A DNA stretch of 64,000 nucleotides from Auanema rhodensis (Eukaryota > Nematoda > Chromadorea > Rhabditida > Rhabditidae): the NCBI GenBank assembly GCA_964057225.1, contig OZ059899.1, positions 806,001 to 870,000 of the forward strand, read 5' to 3'. Shown here one piece after another: positions 11,708 through 26,900 of the stretch. Every line of letters starts with the position of its first letter. The first letter of the stretch is position 1. The notes beneath the pieces are model-generated. The model was given only the letters and a program-made list of their open reading frames with translations. It was not told the origin of the DNA and ran no database searches. The position numbers and the translations under genes were made by a program.

Positions 11708-14700
11708 ATGTTTTTAGATTCCGTTTTTCAAGGCAAAGACGATGGACAATGTTATTCAACGAAAAAATTAATTCTTCAGGGTGAAAATCGAGGATATAAG
11801 TGTGAACTTATATCAGTTGATATCTCGGTGCATTTTCAAGCTAGCGCAAATCTGATAACACAGATCGACGCAGCTCAAAAATCCGCATCGAATGCACTAT
11901 ACTACATTAAGAAACGCTTAATACAAAAATTAGTTATGATCGTTTGAAAAATGATGCATTAGTGTATGTTGAGTTTCCATGTACACTCAACATTGCTTCC
12001 AAAAACATTTTGACAAAAATTTTTTCGAAAAATTTCAAAATAATTTAGCGAAAAGTAGATGTTTTTAGATTCCGTTTTTCAAGGCAAAGACGATGGACAA
12101 TGTTATTCTTCGAAAAAATTAATTCTTCAGGGTGAAAATCGAGGATATAAGTGTGAACTTATATCAGTTGATATCTCGGTGCATTTTCAAGCTAGCGCAA
12201 ATCTGATAACACAGATCGACGCAGCTCAAAAATCCGCATCGAATGCACTATACTACATTGAAAAACGCTTAATACAAAAATTAGTTATGATCGTTTGAAA
12301 AATGATGCATTAGTGTATGTTGAGTTTCCATGTACACTCAACATTGCTTCCAAAAACATTTTGACAAAAATTTTTTCGAAAAATTTCAAAATAATTTAGC
12401 GAAAAGTAGATGTTTTTAGATTCCGTTTTTCAAGGCAAAGACGATGGACAATGTTATTCAACGAAAAAATTAATTCTTCAGGGTGAAAATCGAGGATATA
12501 AGTGTGAACTTATATCAGTTGATATCTCGGTGCATTTTCAAGCTAGCGCAAATCTGATAACACAGATCGACGCAGCTCAAAAATCCGCATCGAATGCACT
12601 ATACTACATTAAGAAACGCTTAATACAAAAATTAGTTATGATCGTTTGAAAAATGATGCATTAGTGTATGTTGAGTTTCCATGTACACTCAACATTGCTT
12701 CCAAAAACATTTTGACAAAAATTTTTTCGAAAAATTTCAAGATAATTTAGCGAAAAGTAGATGTTTTTAGATTCCGTTTTTCAAGGCAAAGACGATGGAC
12801 AATGTTATTCAACGAAAAAATTAATTCTTCAGGGTGAAAATCGAGGATATAAGTGTGAACTTATATCAGTTGATATCTCGGTGCATTTTCAAGCTAGCGC
12901 AAATCTGATAACACAGATCGACGCAGCTCAAAAATCCGCATCGAATGCACTATACTACATTGAGAAACGCTTAATACAAAAATTAGTTATGATCGTTTGA
13001 AAAATGATGCATTAGTGTATGTTGAGTTTCCATGTACACTCAACATTGCTTCCAAAAACATTTTGACAAAAATTTTTTCGAAAAATTTCAAGATAATTTA
13101 GCGAAAAGTAGATGTTTTTAGATTCCGTTTTTCAAGGCAAAGACGATGGACAATGTTATTCAACGAAAAAATTAATTCTTCAGGGTGAAAATCGAGGATA
13201 TAAGTGTGAACTTATATCAGTTGATATCTCGGTGCATTTTCAAGCTAGCGCAAATCTGATAACACAGATCGACGCAGCTCAAAAATCCGCATCGAATGCA
13301 CTATACTACATTAAGAAACGCTTAATACAAAAATTAGTTATGATCGTTTGAAAAATGATGCATTAGTGTATGTTGAGTTTCCATGTACACTCAACATTGC
13401 TTCCAAAAACATTTTGACAAAAATTTTTTCGAAAAATTTCAAAATAATTTAGCAAAAAGTAGATGTTTTTAGATTCCGTTTTTCAAGGCAAAGACGATGG
13501 ACAATGTTATTCAACGAAAAAAATAATTCTTCAGGGTTAAAATCGAGGATATAAGTGTGAACTTATATCAGTTGATATCTCGGTGCTTTTTTAAGCTAGC
13601 GCAAATCTGATAACACAGATCGACGCAGCTCAAAAATCCGCATCGAATGCACTATACTACATTGAGAAACGCTTAATACAAAAATTAGTTATGATTGTTT
13701 GAAAAATGATGCATTAGTGTATGTTGAGTTTCCATGTACACTCAACATTGCTTCCAAAAACATTTTGACAAAAATTTTTTCGAAAAATTTCAAGATAATT
13801 TAGCGAAAAGTAGATGTTTTTAGATTCCGTTTTTCAAGGCAAAGACGATGGACAATGTTATTCAACGAAAAAATTAATTCTTCAGGGTGAAAATCGAGGA
13901 TATAAGTGTGAACTTATATCAGTTGATATCTCGGTGCATTTTCAAGCTAGCGCAAATCTGATAACACAGATCGACGCAGCTCAAAAATCCGCATCGAATG
14001 CACTATACTACATTGAGAAACGCTTAATACAAAAATTAGTTATGATCGTTTGAAAAATGATGCATTAGTGTATGTTGAGTTTCCATGTACACTCAACATT
14101 GCTTCCAAAAACATTTTGACAAAAATTTTTTCGAAAAATTTCAAGATAATTTAGCGAAAAGTAGATGTTTTTAGATTCCGTTTTTCAAGGCAAAGACGAT
14201 GGACAATGTTATTCAACGAAAAAATTAATTCTTCAGGGTGAAAATCGAGGATATAAGTGTGAACTTATATCAGTTGATATCTCGGTGCATTTTCAAGCTA
14301 GCGCAAATCTGATAACACAGATCGACGCAGCTCAAAAATCCGCATCGAATGCACTATACTACATTAAGAAACGCTTAATACAAAAATTAGTTATGATCGT
14401 TTGAAAAATGATGCATTAGTGTATGTTGAGTTTCCATGTACACTCAACATTGCTTCCAAAAACATTTTGACAAAAATTTTTTCGAAAAATTTCAAAATAA
14501 TTTAGCGAAAAGTAGATGTTTTTAGATTCCGTTTTTCAAGGCAAAGACGATGGACAATGTTATTCAACGAAAAAAATAATTCTTCAGGGTGAAAATCGAG
14601 GATATAAGTGTGAACTTATATCAGTTGATATCTCGGTGCATTTTTAAGCTAGCGCAAATCTGATAACACAGATCGACGTAGCTTAAAAATCCGCATCGAA

Positions 14701-15569
14701 TGCACTATACTACATTGAGAAACGCTTAATACAAAAATTAGTTATGATCGTTTGAAAAATGATGCATTAGTGTATGTTGAGTTTCCATGTACACTCAACA
14801 TTGCTTCCAAAAACATTTTGACAAAAATTTTTTCGAAAAATTTCAAGATAATTTAGCGAAAAGTAGATGTTTTTAGATTCCGTTTTTCAAGGCAAAGACG
14901 ATGGACAATGTTATTCAACGAAAAAATTAATTCTTCAGGGTGAAAATCGAGGATATAAGTGTGAACTTATATCAGTTGATATCTCGGTGCATTTTCAAGC
15001 TAGCGCAAATCTGATAACACAGATCGACGCAGCTCAAAAATCCGCATCGAATGCACTATACTACATTAAGAAACGCTTAATACAAAAATTAGTTATGATC
15101 GTTTGAAAAATGATGCATTAGTGTATGTTGAGTTTCCATGTACACTCAACATTGCTTCCAAAAACATTTTGACAAAAATTTTTTTCGAAAAATTTCAAAA
15201 TAATTTAGCGAAAAGTAGATGTTTTTAGATTCCGTTTTTCAAGGCAAAGACGATGGACAATGTTATTCATCGAAAAAATTAATTCTTCAGGGTGAAAATC
15301 GAGGATATAAGTGTGAACTTATATCAGTTGATATCTCGGTGCATTTTCAAGCTAGCGCAAATCTGATAACACAGATCGACGCAGCTCAAAAATCCGCATC
15401 GAATGCACTATACTACATTGAGAAACGCTTAATACAAAAATTAGTTATGATTGTTTGAAAAATGATGCATTAGTGTATGTTGAGTTTCCATGTACACTCA
15501 ACATTGCTTCCAAAAACATTTTGACAAAAATTTTTTCGAAAAATTTCAAAATAATTTAGCGAAAAGTAG

Positions 15570-15920
15570 ATGTTTTTAGATTCCGTTTTTCAAGGCAAAG
15601 ACGATGGACAATGTTATTCAACGAAAAAATTAATTTTTCAGGGTGAAAATCGAGGATATAAGTGTGAACTTATATCAGTTGATATCTCGGTGCTTTTTTA
15701 AGCTAGCGCAAATCTGATAACACAGATCGACGCAGCTCAAAAATCCGCATCGAATGCACTATACTACATTGAGAAACGCTTAATACAAAAATTAGTTATG
15801 ATCGTTTGAAAAATGATGCATTAGTGTATGTTGAGTTTCCATGTACACTCAACATTGCTTCCAAAAACATTTTGACAAAAATTTTTTCGAAAAATTTCAA
15901 GATAATTTAGCGAAAAGTAG
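15570..15920 (+). repeat. Chimeric monomer at the copy 1 / copy 2 boundary
   Basis: This monomer begins like an open-type copy (AATTAATT at rel 60-66) but continues with the TTTTCAG and CTTTTTTAAG bases of the broken type. No other monomer in the window shows this combination. It is also the one monomer of copy 1 that has no counterpart in copies 2 and 3. The exchange point lies near rel 61-67. It is best read as the product of an intramonomer unequal crossover at the end of the 8.4-kb unit. Confidence 0.7.
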
Positions 15921-18900
15921 ATGTTTTTAGATTCCGTTTTTCAAGGCAAAGACGATGGACAATGTTATTCAACGAAAAAATTAATTCTTCAGGGTGAAAA
16001 TCGAAGATATAAGTGTGAACTTATATCAGTTGATATCTCGGTGCATTTTCAAGCTAGCGCAAATCTGATAACACAGATCGACGCAGCTCAAAAATCCGCA
16101 TCGAATGCACTATACTACATTAAGAAACGCTTAATACAAAAATTAGTTATGATCGTTTGAAAAATGATGCATTAGTGTATGTTGAGTTTCCATGTACACT
16201 CAACATTGCTTCCAAAAACATTTTGACAAAAATTTTTTCGAAAAATTTCAAAATAATTTAGCGAAAAGTAGATGTTTTTAGATTCCGTTTTTCAAGGCAA
16301 AGACGATGGACAATGTTATTCAACGAAAAAAATAATTCTTCAGGGTGAAAATCGAGGATATAAGTGTGAACTTATATCAGTTGATATCTCGGTGCATTTT
16401 TAAGCTAGCGCAAATCTGATAACACAGATCGACGTAGCTTAAAAATCCGCATTGAATGCACTATACTACATTGAGAAACGCTTAATACAAAAATTAGTTA
16501 TGATCGTTTGAAAAATGATGCATTAGTGTATGTTGAGTTTCCATGTACACTCAACATTGCTTCCAAAAACATTTTGACAAAAATTTTTTCGAAAAATTTC
16601 AAAATAATTTAGCGAAAAGTAGATGTTTTTAGATTCCGTTTTTCAAGGCAAAGACGATGGACAATGTTATTCAACGAAAAAAATAATTCTTCAGGGTGAA
16701 AATCGAGGATATAAGTGTGAACTTATATCAGTTGATATCTCGGTGCATTTTTAAGCTAGCGCAAATCTGATAACACAGATCGACGTAGCTTAAAAATCCG
16801 CATCGAATGCACTATACTACATTGAGAAACGCTTAATACAAAAATTAGTTATGATCGTTTGAAAAATGATGCATTAGTGTATGTTGAGTTTCCATGTACA
16901 CTCAACATTGCTTCCAAAAACATTTTGACAAAAATTTTTTCGAAAAATTTCAAGATAATTTAGCAAAAAGTAGATGTTTTTAGATTCCGTTTTTCAAGGC
17001 AAAGACGATGGACAATGTTATTCAACGAAAAATTTAATTCTTCAGGGTGAAAATCGAGGATATAAGTGTGAACTTATATCAGTTGATATCTCGGTGCATT
17101 TTCAAGCTAGCGCAAATCTGATAACACAGATCGACGCAGCTCAAAAATCCGCATCGAATGCACTATACTACATTGAGAAACGCTTAATACAAAAATTAGT
17201 TATGATCGTTTGAAAAATGATGCATTAGTGTATGTTGAGTTTCCATGTACACTCAACATTGCTTCCAAAAACATTTTGACAAAAATTTTTTCGAAAAATT
17301 TCAAGATAATTTAGCGAAAAGTAGATGTTTTTAGATTCCGTTTTTCAAGGCAAAGACGATGGACAATGTTATTCAACGAAAAAATTAATTCTTCAGGGTG
17401 AAAATCGAAGATATAAGTGTGAACTTATATCAGTTGATATCTCGGTGCATTTTCAAGCTAGCGCAAATCTGATAACACAGATCGACGCAGCTCAAAAATC
17501 CGCATCGAATGCACTATACTACATTAAGAAACGCTTAATACGAAAATTAGTTATGATCGTTTGAAAAATGATGCATTAGTGTATGTTGAGTTTCCATGTA
17601 CACTCAACATTGCTTCCAAAAACATTTTGACAAAAATTTTTTCGAAAAATTTCAAGATAATTTAGCGAAAAGTAGATGTTTTTAGATTCCGTTTTTCAAG
17701 GCAAAGACGATGGACAATGTTATTCAACGAAAAAAATAATTCTTCAGGGTGAAAATCGAGGATATAAGTGTGAACTTATATCAGTTGATATCTCGGTGCA
17801 TTTTTAAGCTAGCGCAAATCTGATAACACAGATCGACGTAGCTTAAAAATCCGCATCGAATGCACTATACTACATTGAGAAACGCTTAATACAAAAATTA
17901 GTTATGATCGTTTGAAAAATGATGCATTAGTGTATGTTGAGTTTCCATGTACACTCAACATTGCTTCCAAAAACATTTTGACAAAAATTTTTTCGAAAAA
18001 TTTCAAGATAATTTAGCAAAAAGTAGATGTTTTTAGATTCCGTTTTTCAAGGCAAAGACGATGGACAATGTTATTCAACGAAAAATTTAATTCTTCAGGG
18101 TGAAAATCGAGGATATAAGTGTGAACTTATATCAGTTGATATCTCGGTGCATTTTCAAGCTAGCGCAAATCTGATAACACAGATCGACGCAGCTCAAAAA
18201 TCCGCATCGAATGCACTATACTACATTAAGAAACGCTTAATACAAAAATTAGTTATGATCGTTTGAAAAATGATGCATTAGTGTATGTTGAGTTTCCATG
18301 TACACTCAACATTGCTTCCAAAAACATTTTGACAAAAATTTTTTCGAAAAATTTCAAAATAATTTAGCGAAAAGTAGATGTTTTTAGATTCCGTTTTTCA
18401 AGGCAAAGACGATGGACAATGTTATTCATCGAAAAAATTAATTCTTCAGGGTGAAAATCGAGGATATAAGTGTGAACTTATATCAGTTGATATCTCGGTG
18501 CATTTTCAAGCTAGCGCAAATCTGATAACACAGATCGACGCAGCTCAAAAATCCGCATCGAATGCACTATACTACATTGAGAAACGCTTAATACAAAAAT
18601 TAGTTATGATCGTTTGAAAAATGATGCATTAGTGTATGTTGAGTTTCCATGTACACTCAACATTGCTTCCAAAAACATTTTGACAAAAATTTTTTCGAAA
18701 AATTTCAAAATAATTTAGCAAAAAGTAGATGTTTTTAGATTCCGTTTTTCAAGGCAAAGACGATGGACAATGTTATTCAACGAAAAAAATAATTTTTCAG
18801 GGTGAAAATCGAGGATATAAGTGTGAACTTATATCAGTTGATATCTCGGTGCTTTTTTAAGCTAGCGCAAATCTGATAACACAGATCGACGCAGCTCAAA

Positions 18901-21900
18901 AATCCGCATCGAATGCACTATACTACATTGAGAAACGCTTAATACAAAAATTAGTTATGATCGTTTGAAAAATGATGCATTAGTGTATGTTGAGTTTCCA
19001 TGTACACTCAACATTGCTTCCAAAAACATTTTGACAAAAATTTTTTCGAAAAATTTCAAAATAATTTAGCAAAAAGTAGATGTTTTTAGATTCCGTTTTT
19101 CAAGGCAAAGACGATGGACAATGTTATTCAACGAAAAAAATAATTTTTCAGGGTGAAAATCGAGGATATAAGTGTGAACTTATATCAGTTGATATCTCGG
19201 TGCTTTTTTAAGCTAGCGCAAATCTGATAACACAGATCGACGCAGCTCAAAAATCCGCATCGAATGCACTATACTACATTGAGAAACGCTTAATACAAAA
19301 ATTAGTTATGATTGTTTGAAAAATGATGCATTAGTGTATGTTGAGTTTCCATGTACACTCAACATTGCTTCCAAAAACATTTTGACAAAAATTTTTTCGA
19401 AAAATTTCAAAATAATTTAGCAAAAAGTAGATGTTTTTAGATTCCGTTTTTCAAGGCAAAGACGATGGACAATGTTATTCAACGAAAAAAATAATTTTTC
19501 AGGGTGAAAATCGAGGATATAAGTGTGAACTTATATCAGTTGATATCTCGGTGCTTTTTTAAGCTAGCGCAAATCTGATAACACAGATCGACGCAGCTCA
19601 AAAATCCGCATCGAATGCACTATACTACATTGAGAAACGCTTAATACAAAAATTAGTTATGATCGTTTGAAAAATGATGCATTAGTGTATGTTGAGTTTC
19701 CATGTACACTCAACATTGCTTCCAAAAACATTTTGACAAAAATTTTTTCGAAAAATTTCAAAATAATTTAGCAAAAAGTAGATGTTTTTAGATTCCGTTT
19801 TTCAAGGCAAAGACGATGGACAATGTTATTCAACGAAAAAAATAATTTTTCAGGGTGAAAATCGAGGATATAAGTGTGAACTTATATCAGTTGATATCTC
19901 GGTGCTTTTTTAAGCTAGCGCAAATCTGATAACACAGATCGACGCAGCTCAAAAATCCGCATCGAATGCACTATACTACATTGAGAAACGCTTAATACAA
20001 AAATTAGTTATGATTGTTTGAAAAATGATGCATTAGTGTATGTTGAGTTTCCATGTACACTCAACATTGCTTCCAAAAACATTTTGACAAAAATTTTTTC
20101 GAAAAATTTCAAGATAATTTAGCAAAAAGTAGATGTTTTTAGATTCCGTTTTTCAAGGCAAAGACGATGGACAATGTTATTCAACGAAAAAATTAATTCT
20201 TCAGGGTGAAAATCGAGGATATAAGTGTGAACTTATATCAGTTGATATCTCGGTGCATTTTCAAGCTAGCGCAAATCTGATAACACAGATCGACGCAGCT
20301 CAAAAATCCGCATCGAATGCACTATACTACATTAAGAAACGCTTAATACAAAAATTAGTTATGATCGTTTGAAAAATGATGCATTAGTGTATGTTGAGTT
20401 TCCATGTACACTCAACATTGCTTCCAAAAACATTTTGACAAAAATTTTTTCGAAAAATTTCAAAATAATTTAGCGAAAAGTAGATGTTTTTAGATTCCGT
20501 TTTTCAAGGCAAAGACGATGGACAATGTTATTCTTCGAAAAAATTAATTCTTCAGGGTGAAAATCGAGGATATAAGTGTGAACTTATATCAGTTGATATC
20601 TCGGTGCATTTTCAAGCTAGCGCAAATCTGATAACACAGATCGACGCAGCTCAAAAATCCGCATCGAATGCACTATACTACATTGAAAAACGCTTAATAC
20701 AAAAATTAGTTATGATCGTTTGAAAAATGATGCATTAGTGTATGTTGAGTTTCCATGTACACTCAACATTGCTTCCAAAAACATTTTGACAAAAATTTTT
20801 TCGAAAAATTTCAAAATAATTTAGCGAAAAGTAGATGTTTTTAGATTCCGTTTTTCAAGGCAAAGACGATGGACAATGTTATTCAACGAAAAAATTAATT
20901 CTTCAGGGTGAAAATCGAGGATATAAGTGTGAACTTATATCAGTTGATATCTCGGTGCATTTTCAAGCTAGCGCAAATCTGATAACACAGATCGACGCAG
21001 CTCAAAAATCCGCATCGAATGCACTATACTACATTAAGAAACGCTTAATACAAAAATTAGTTATGATCGTTTGAAAAATGATGCATTAGTGTATGTTGAG
21101 TTTCCATGTACACTCAACATTGCTTCCAAAAACATTTTGACAAAAATTTTTTCGAAAAATTTCAAGATAATTTAGCGAAAAGTAGATGTTTTTAGATTCC
21201 GTTTTTCAAGGCAAAGACGATGGACAATGTTATTCAACGAAAAAATTAATTCTTCAGGGTGAAAATCGAGGATATAAGTGTGAACTTATATCAGTTGATA
21301 TCTCGGTGCATTTTCAAGCTAGCGCAAATCTGATAACACAGATCGACGCAGCTCAAAAATCCGCATCGAATGCACTATACTACATTGAGAAACGCTTAAT
21401 ACAAAAATTAGTTATGATCGTTTGAAAAATGATGCATTAGTGTATGTTGAGTTTCCATGTACACTCAACATTGCTTCCAAAAACATTTTGACAAAAATTT
21501 TTTCGAAAAATTTCAAGATAATTTAGCGAAAAGTAGATGTTTTTAGATTCCGTTTTTCAAGGCAAAGACGATGGACAATGTTATTCAACGAAAAAATTAA
21601 TTCTTCAGGGTGAAAATCGAGGATATAAGTGTGAACTTATATCAGTTGATATCTCGGTGCATTTTCAAGCTAGCGCAAATCTGATAACACAGATCGACGC
21701 AGCTCAAAAATCCGCATCGAATGCACTATACTACATTAAGAAACGCTTAATACAAAAATTAGTTATGATCGTTTGAAAAATGATGCATTAGTGTATGTTG
21801 AGTTTCCATGTACACTCAACATTGCTTCCAAAAACATTTTGACAAAAATTTTTTCGAAAAATTTCAAAATAATTTAGCAAAAAGTAGATGTTTTTAGATT

Positions 21901-23994
21901 CCGTTTTTCAAGGCAAAGACGATGGACAATGTTATTCAACGAAAAAAATAATTCTTCAGGGTTAAAATCGAGGATATAAGTGTGAACTTATATCAGTTGA
22001 TATCTCGGTGCTTTTTTAAGCTAGCGCAAATCTGATAACACAGATCGACGCAGCTCAAAAATCCGCATCGAATGCACTATACTACATTGAGAAACGCTTA
22101 ATACAAAAATTAGTTATGATTGTTTGAAAAATGATGCATTAGTGTATGTTGAGTTTCCATGTACACTCAACATTGCTTCCAAAAACATTTTGACAAAAAT
22201 TTTTTCGAAAAATTTCAAGATAATTTAGCGAAAAGTAGATGTTTTTAGATTCCGTTTTTCAAGGCAAAGACGATGGACAATGTTATTCAACGAAAAAATT
22301 AATTCTTCAGGGTGAAAATCGAGGATATAAGTGTGAACTTATATCAGTTGATATCTCGGTGCATTTTCAAGCTAGCGCAAATCTGATAACACAGATCGAC
22401 GCAGCTCAAAAATCCGCATCGAATGCACTATACTACATTGAGAAACGCTTAATACAAAAATTAGTTATGATCGTTTGAAAAATGATGCATTAGTGTATGT
22501 TGAGTTTCCATGTACACTCAACATTGCTTCCAAAAACATTTTGACAAAAATTTTTTCGAAAAATTTCAAGATAATTTAGCGAAAAGTAGATGTTTTTAGA
22601 TTCCGTTTTTCAAGGCAAAGACGATGGACAATGTTATTCAACGAAAAAATTAATTCTTCAGGGTGAAAATCGAGGATATAAGTGTGAACTTATATCAGTT
22701 GATATCTCGGTGCATTTTCAAGCTAGCGCAAATCTGATAACACAGATCGACGCAGCTCAAAAATCCGCATCGAATGCACTATACTACATTAAGAAACGCT
22801 TAATACAAAAATTAGTTATGATCGTTTGAAAAATGATGCATTAGTGTATGTTGAGTTTCCATGTACACTCAACATTGCTTCCAAAAACATTTTGACAAAA
22901 ATTTTTTCGAAAAATTTCAAAATAATTTAGCGAAAAGTAGATGTTTTTAGATTCCGTTTTTCAAGGCAAAGACGATGGACAATGTTATTCAACGAAAAAA
23001 ATAATTCTTCAGGGTGAAAATCGAGGATATAAGTGTGAACTTATATCAGTTGATATCTCGGTGCATTTTTAAGCTAGCGCAAATCTGATAACACAGATCG
23101 ACGTAGCTTAAAAATCCGCATCGAATGCACTATACTACATTGAGAAACGCTTAATACAAAAATTAGTTATGATCGTTTGAAAAATGATGCATTAGTGTAT
23201 GTTGAGTTTCCATGTACACTCAACATTGCTTCCAAAAACATTTTGACAAAAATTTTTTCGAAAAATTTCAAGATAATTTAGCGAAAAGTAGATGTTTTTA
23301 GATTCCGTTTTTCAAGGCAAAGACGATGGACAATGTTATTCAACGAAAAAATTAATTCTTCAGGGTGAAAATCGAGGATATAAGTGTGAACTTATATCAG
23401 TTGATATCTCGGTGCATTTTCAAGCTAGCGCAAATCTGATAACACAGATCGACGCAGCTCAAAAATCCGCATCGAATGCACTATACTACATTAAGAAACG
23501 CTTAATACAAAAATTAGTTATGATCGTTTGAAAAATGATGCATTAGTGTATGTTGAGTTTCCATGTACACTCAACATTGCTTCCAAAAACATTTTGACAA
23601 AAATTTTTTTCGAAAAATTTCAAAATAATTTAGCGAAAAGTAGATGTTTTTAGATTCCGTTTTTCAAGGCAAAGACGATGGACAATGTTATTCATCGAAA
23701 AAATTAATTCTTCAGGGTGAAAATCGAGGATATAAGTGTGAACTTATATCAGTTGATATCTCGGTGCATTTTCAAGCTAGCGCAAATCTGATAACACAGA
23801 TCGACGCAGCTCAAAAATCCGCATCGAATGCACTATACTACATTGAGAAACGCTTAATACAAAAATTAGTTATGATTGTTTGAAAAATGATGCATTAGTG
23901 TATGTTGAGTTTCCATGTACACTCAACATTGCTTCCAAAAACATTTTGACAAAAATTTTTTCGAAAAATTTCAAGATAATTTAGCGAAAAGTAG
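15921..23994 (+). repeat. Higher-order repeat A, copy 2 (23 monomers, 8,074 bp)
   Basis: Same monomer order as copy 1, minus its last chimeric monomer. The T7 monomer starting at 23,644 is followed directly by the start of copy 3 at 23,995. Shared markers with copy 3 lie 8,074 bp apart, for example GCATTGAAT at 16,453 and 24,527, and AATACGAAAATT in the monomers at 17,325 and 25,399. The length is 23 x 351 + 1, the extra base being the T7 run. Confidence 0.9.
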
Positions 23995-26900
23995 ATGTTT
24001 TTAGATTCCGTTTTTCAAGGCAAAGACGATGGACAATGTTATTCAACGAAAAAATTAATTCTTCAGGGTGAAAATCGAAGATATAAGTGTGAACTTATAT
24101 CAGTTGATATCTCGGTGCATTTTCAAGCTAGCGCAAATCTGATAACACAGATCGACGCAGCTCAAAAATCCGCATCGAATGCACTATACTACATTAAGAA
24201 ACGCTTAATACAAAAATTAGTTATGATCGTTTGAAAAATGATGCATTAGTGTATGTTGAGTTTCCATGTACACTCAACATTGCTTCCAAAAACATTTTGA
24301 CAAAAATTTTTTCGAAAAATTTCAAAATAATTTAGCGAAAAGTAGATGTTTTTAGATTCCGTTTTTCAAGGCAAAGACGATGGACAATGTTATTCAACGA
24401 AAAAAATAATTCTTCAGGGTGAAAATCGAGGATATAAGTGTGAACTTATATCAGTTGATATCTCGGTGCATTTTTAAGCTAGCGCAAATCTGATAACACA
24501 GATCGACGTAGCTTAAAAATCCGCATTGAATGCACTATACTACATTGAGAAACGCTTAATACAAAAATTAGTTATGATCGTTTGAAAAATGATGCATTAG
24601 TGTATGTTGAGTTTCCATGTACACTCAACATTGCTTCCAAAAACATTTTGACAAAAATTTTTTCGAAAAATTTCAAAATAATTTAGCGAAAAGTAGATGT
24701 TTTTAGATTCCGTTTTTCAAGGCAAAGACGATGGACAATGTTATTCAACGAAAAAAATAATTCTTCAGGGTGAAAATCGAGGATATAAGTGTGAACTTAT
24801 ATCAGTTGATATCTCGGTGCATTTTTAAGCTAGCGCAAATCTGATAACACAGATCGACGTAGCTTAAAAATCCGCATCGAATGCACTTTACTACATTGAG
24901 AAACGCTTAATACAAAAATTAGTTATGATCGTTTGAAAAATGATGCATTAGTGTATGTTGAGTTTCCATGTACACTCAACATTGCTTCCAAAAACATTTT
25001 GACAAAAATTTTTTCGAAAAATTTCAAGATAATTTAGCAAAAAGTAGATGTTTTTAGATTCCGTTTTTCAAGGCAAAGACGATGGACAATGTTATTCAAC
25101 GAAAAATTTAATTCTTCAGGGTGAAAATCGAGGATATAAGTGTGAACTTATATCAGTTGATATCTCGGTGCATTTTCAAGCTAGCGCAAATCTGATAACA
25201 CAGATCGACGCAGCTCAAAAATCCGCATCGAATGCACTATACTACATTGAGAAACGCTTAATACAAAAATTAGTTATGATCGTTTGAAAAATGATGCATT
25301 AGTGTATGTTGAGTTTCCATGTACACTCAACATTGCTTCCAAAAACATTTTGACAAAAATTTTTTCGAAAAATTTCAAGATAATTTAGCGAAAAGTAGAT
25401 GTTTTTAGATTCCGTTTTTCAAGGCAAAGACGATGGACAATGTTATTCAACGAAAAAATTAATTCTTCAGGGTGAAAATCGAAGATATAAGTGTGAACTT
25501 ATATCAGTTGATATCTCGGTGCATTTTCAAGCTAGCGCAAATCTGATAACACAGATCGACGCAGCTCAAAAATCCGCATCGAATGCACTATACTACATTA
25601 AGAAACGCTTAATACGAAAATTAGTTATGATCGTTTGAAAAATGATGCATTAGTGTATGTTGAGTTTCCATGTACACTCAACATTGCTTCCAAAAACATT
25701 TTGACAAAAATTTTTTCGAAAAATTTCAAGATAATTTAGCGAAAAGTAGATGTTTTTAGATTCCGTTTTTCAAGGCAAAGACGATGGACAATGTTATTCA
25801 ACGAAAAAAATAATTCTTCAGGGTGAAAATCGAGGATATAAGTGTGAACTTATATCAGTTGATATCTCGGTGCATTTTTAAGCTAGCGCAAATCTGATAA
25901 CACAGATCGACGTAGCTTAAAAATCCGCATCGAATGCACTATACTACATTGAGAAACGCTTAATACAAAAATTAGTTATGATCGTTTGAAAAATGATGCA
26001 TTAGTGTATGTTGAGTTTCCATGTACACTCAACATTGCTTCCAAAAACATTTTGACAAAAATTTTTTCGAAAAATTTCAAGATAATTTAGCAAAAAGTAG
26101 ATGTTTTTAGATTCCGTTTTTCAAGGCAAAGACGATGGACAATGTTATTCAACGAAAAATTTAATTCTTCAGGGTGAAAATCGAGGATATAAGTGTGAAC
26201 TTATATCAGTTGATATCTCGGTGCATTTTCAAGCTAGCGCAAATCTGATAACACAGATCGACGCAGCTCAAAAATCCGCATCGAATGCACTATACTACAT
26301 TAAGAAACGCTTAATACAAAAATTAGTTATGATCGTTTGAAAAATGATGCATTAGTGTATGTTGAGTTTCCATGTACACTCAACATTGCTTCCAAAAACA
26401 TTTTGACAAAAATTTTTTCGAAAAATTTCAAAATAATTTAGCGAAAAGTAGATGTTTTTAGATTCCGTTTTTCAAGGCAAAGACGATGGACAATGTTATT
26501 CATCGAAAAAATTAATTCTTCAGGGTGAAAATCGAGGATATAAGTGTGAACTTATATCAGTTGATATCTCGGTGCATTTTCAAGCTAGCGCAAATCTGAT
26601 AACACAGATCGACGCAGCTCAAAAATCCGCATCGAATGCACTATACTACATTGAGAAACGCTTAATACAAAAATTAGTTATGATCGTTTGAAAAATGATG
26701 CATTAGTGTATGTTGAGTTTCCATGTACACTCAACATTGCTTCCAAAAACATTTTGACAAAAATTTTTTCGAAAAATTTCAAAATAATTTAGCAAAAAGT
26801 AGATGTTTTTAGATTCCGTTTTTCAAGGCAAAGACGATGGACAATGTTATTCAACGAAAAAAATAATTTTTCAGGGTGAAAATCGAGGATATAAGTGTGA

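Larger units (their letters stand above)
7496..15920 (+). repeat. Higher-order repeat A, copy 1 (24 monomers, 8,425 bp)
   Basis: The order of 24 monomer types from 7,496 is repeated from 15,921. Markers confirm the 8,425-bp offset. GCATTGAAT (C-to-T at rel 182) is at 8,028 and 16,453. The AATACGAAAATT variant recurs in the monomers at 8,900 and 17,325. ATTCTTCG with CATTGAAAAACG recurs at 12,059 and 20,484, and GGGTTAAAATC at 13,463 and 21,888. The 352-bp T7 monomer before 15,219 recurs before 23,644. I saw no differences in the stretches compared, which indicates a recent duplication. The unit ends with one monomer (15,570-15,920) missing from copy 2. Higher-order repeats are the expected outcome of unequal exchange in satellites and are best known from primate centromeres. 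Confidence 0.9.
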
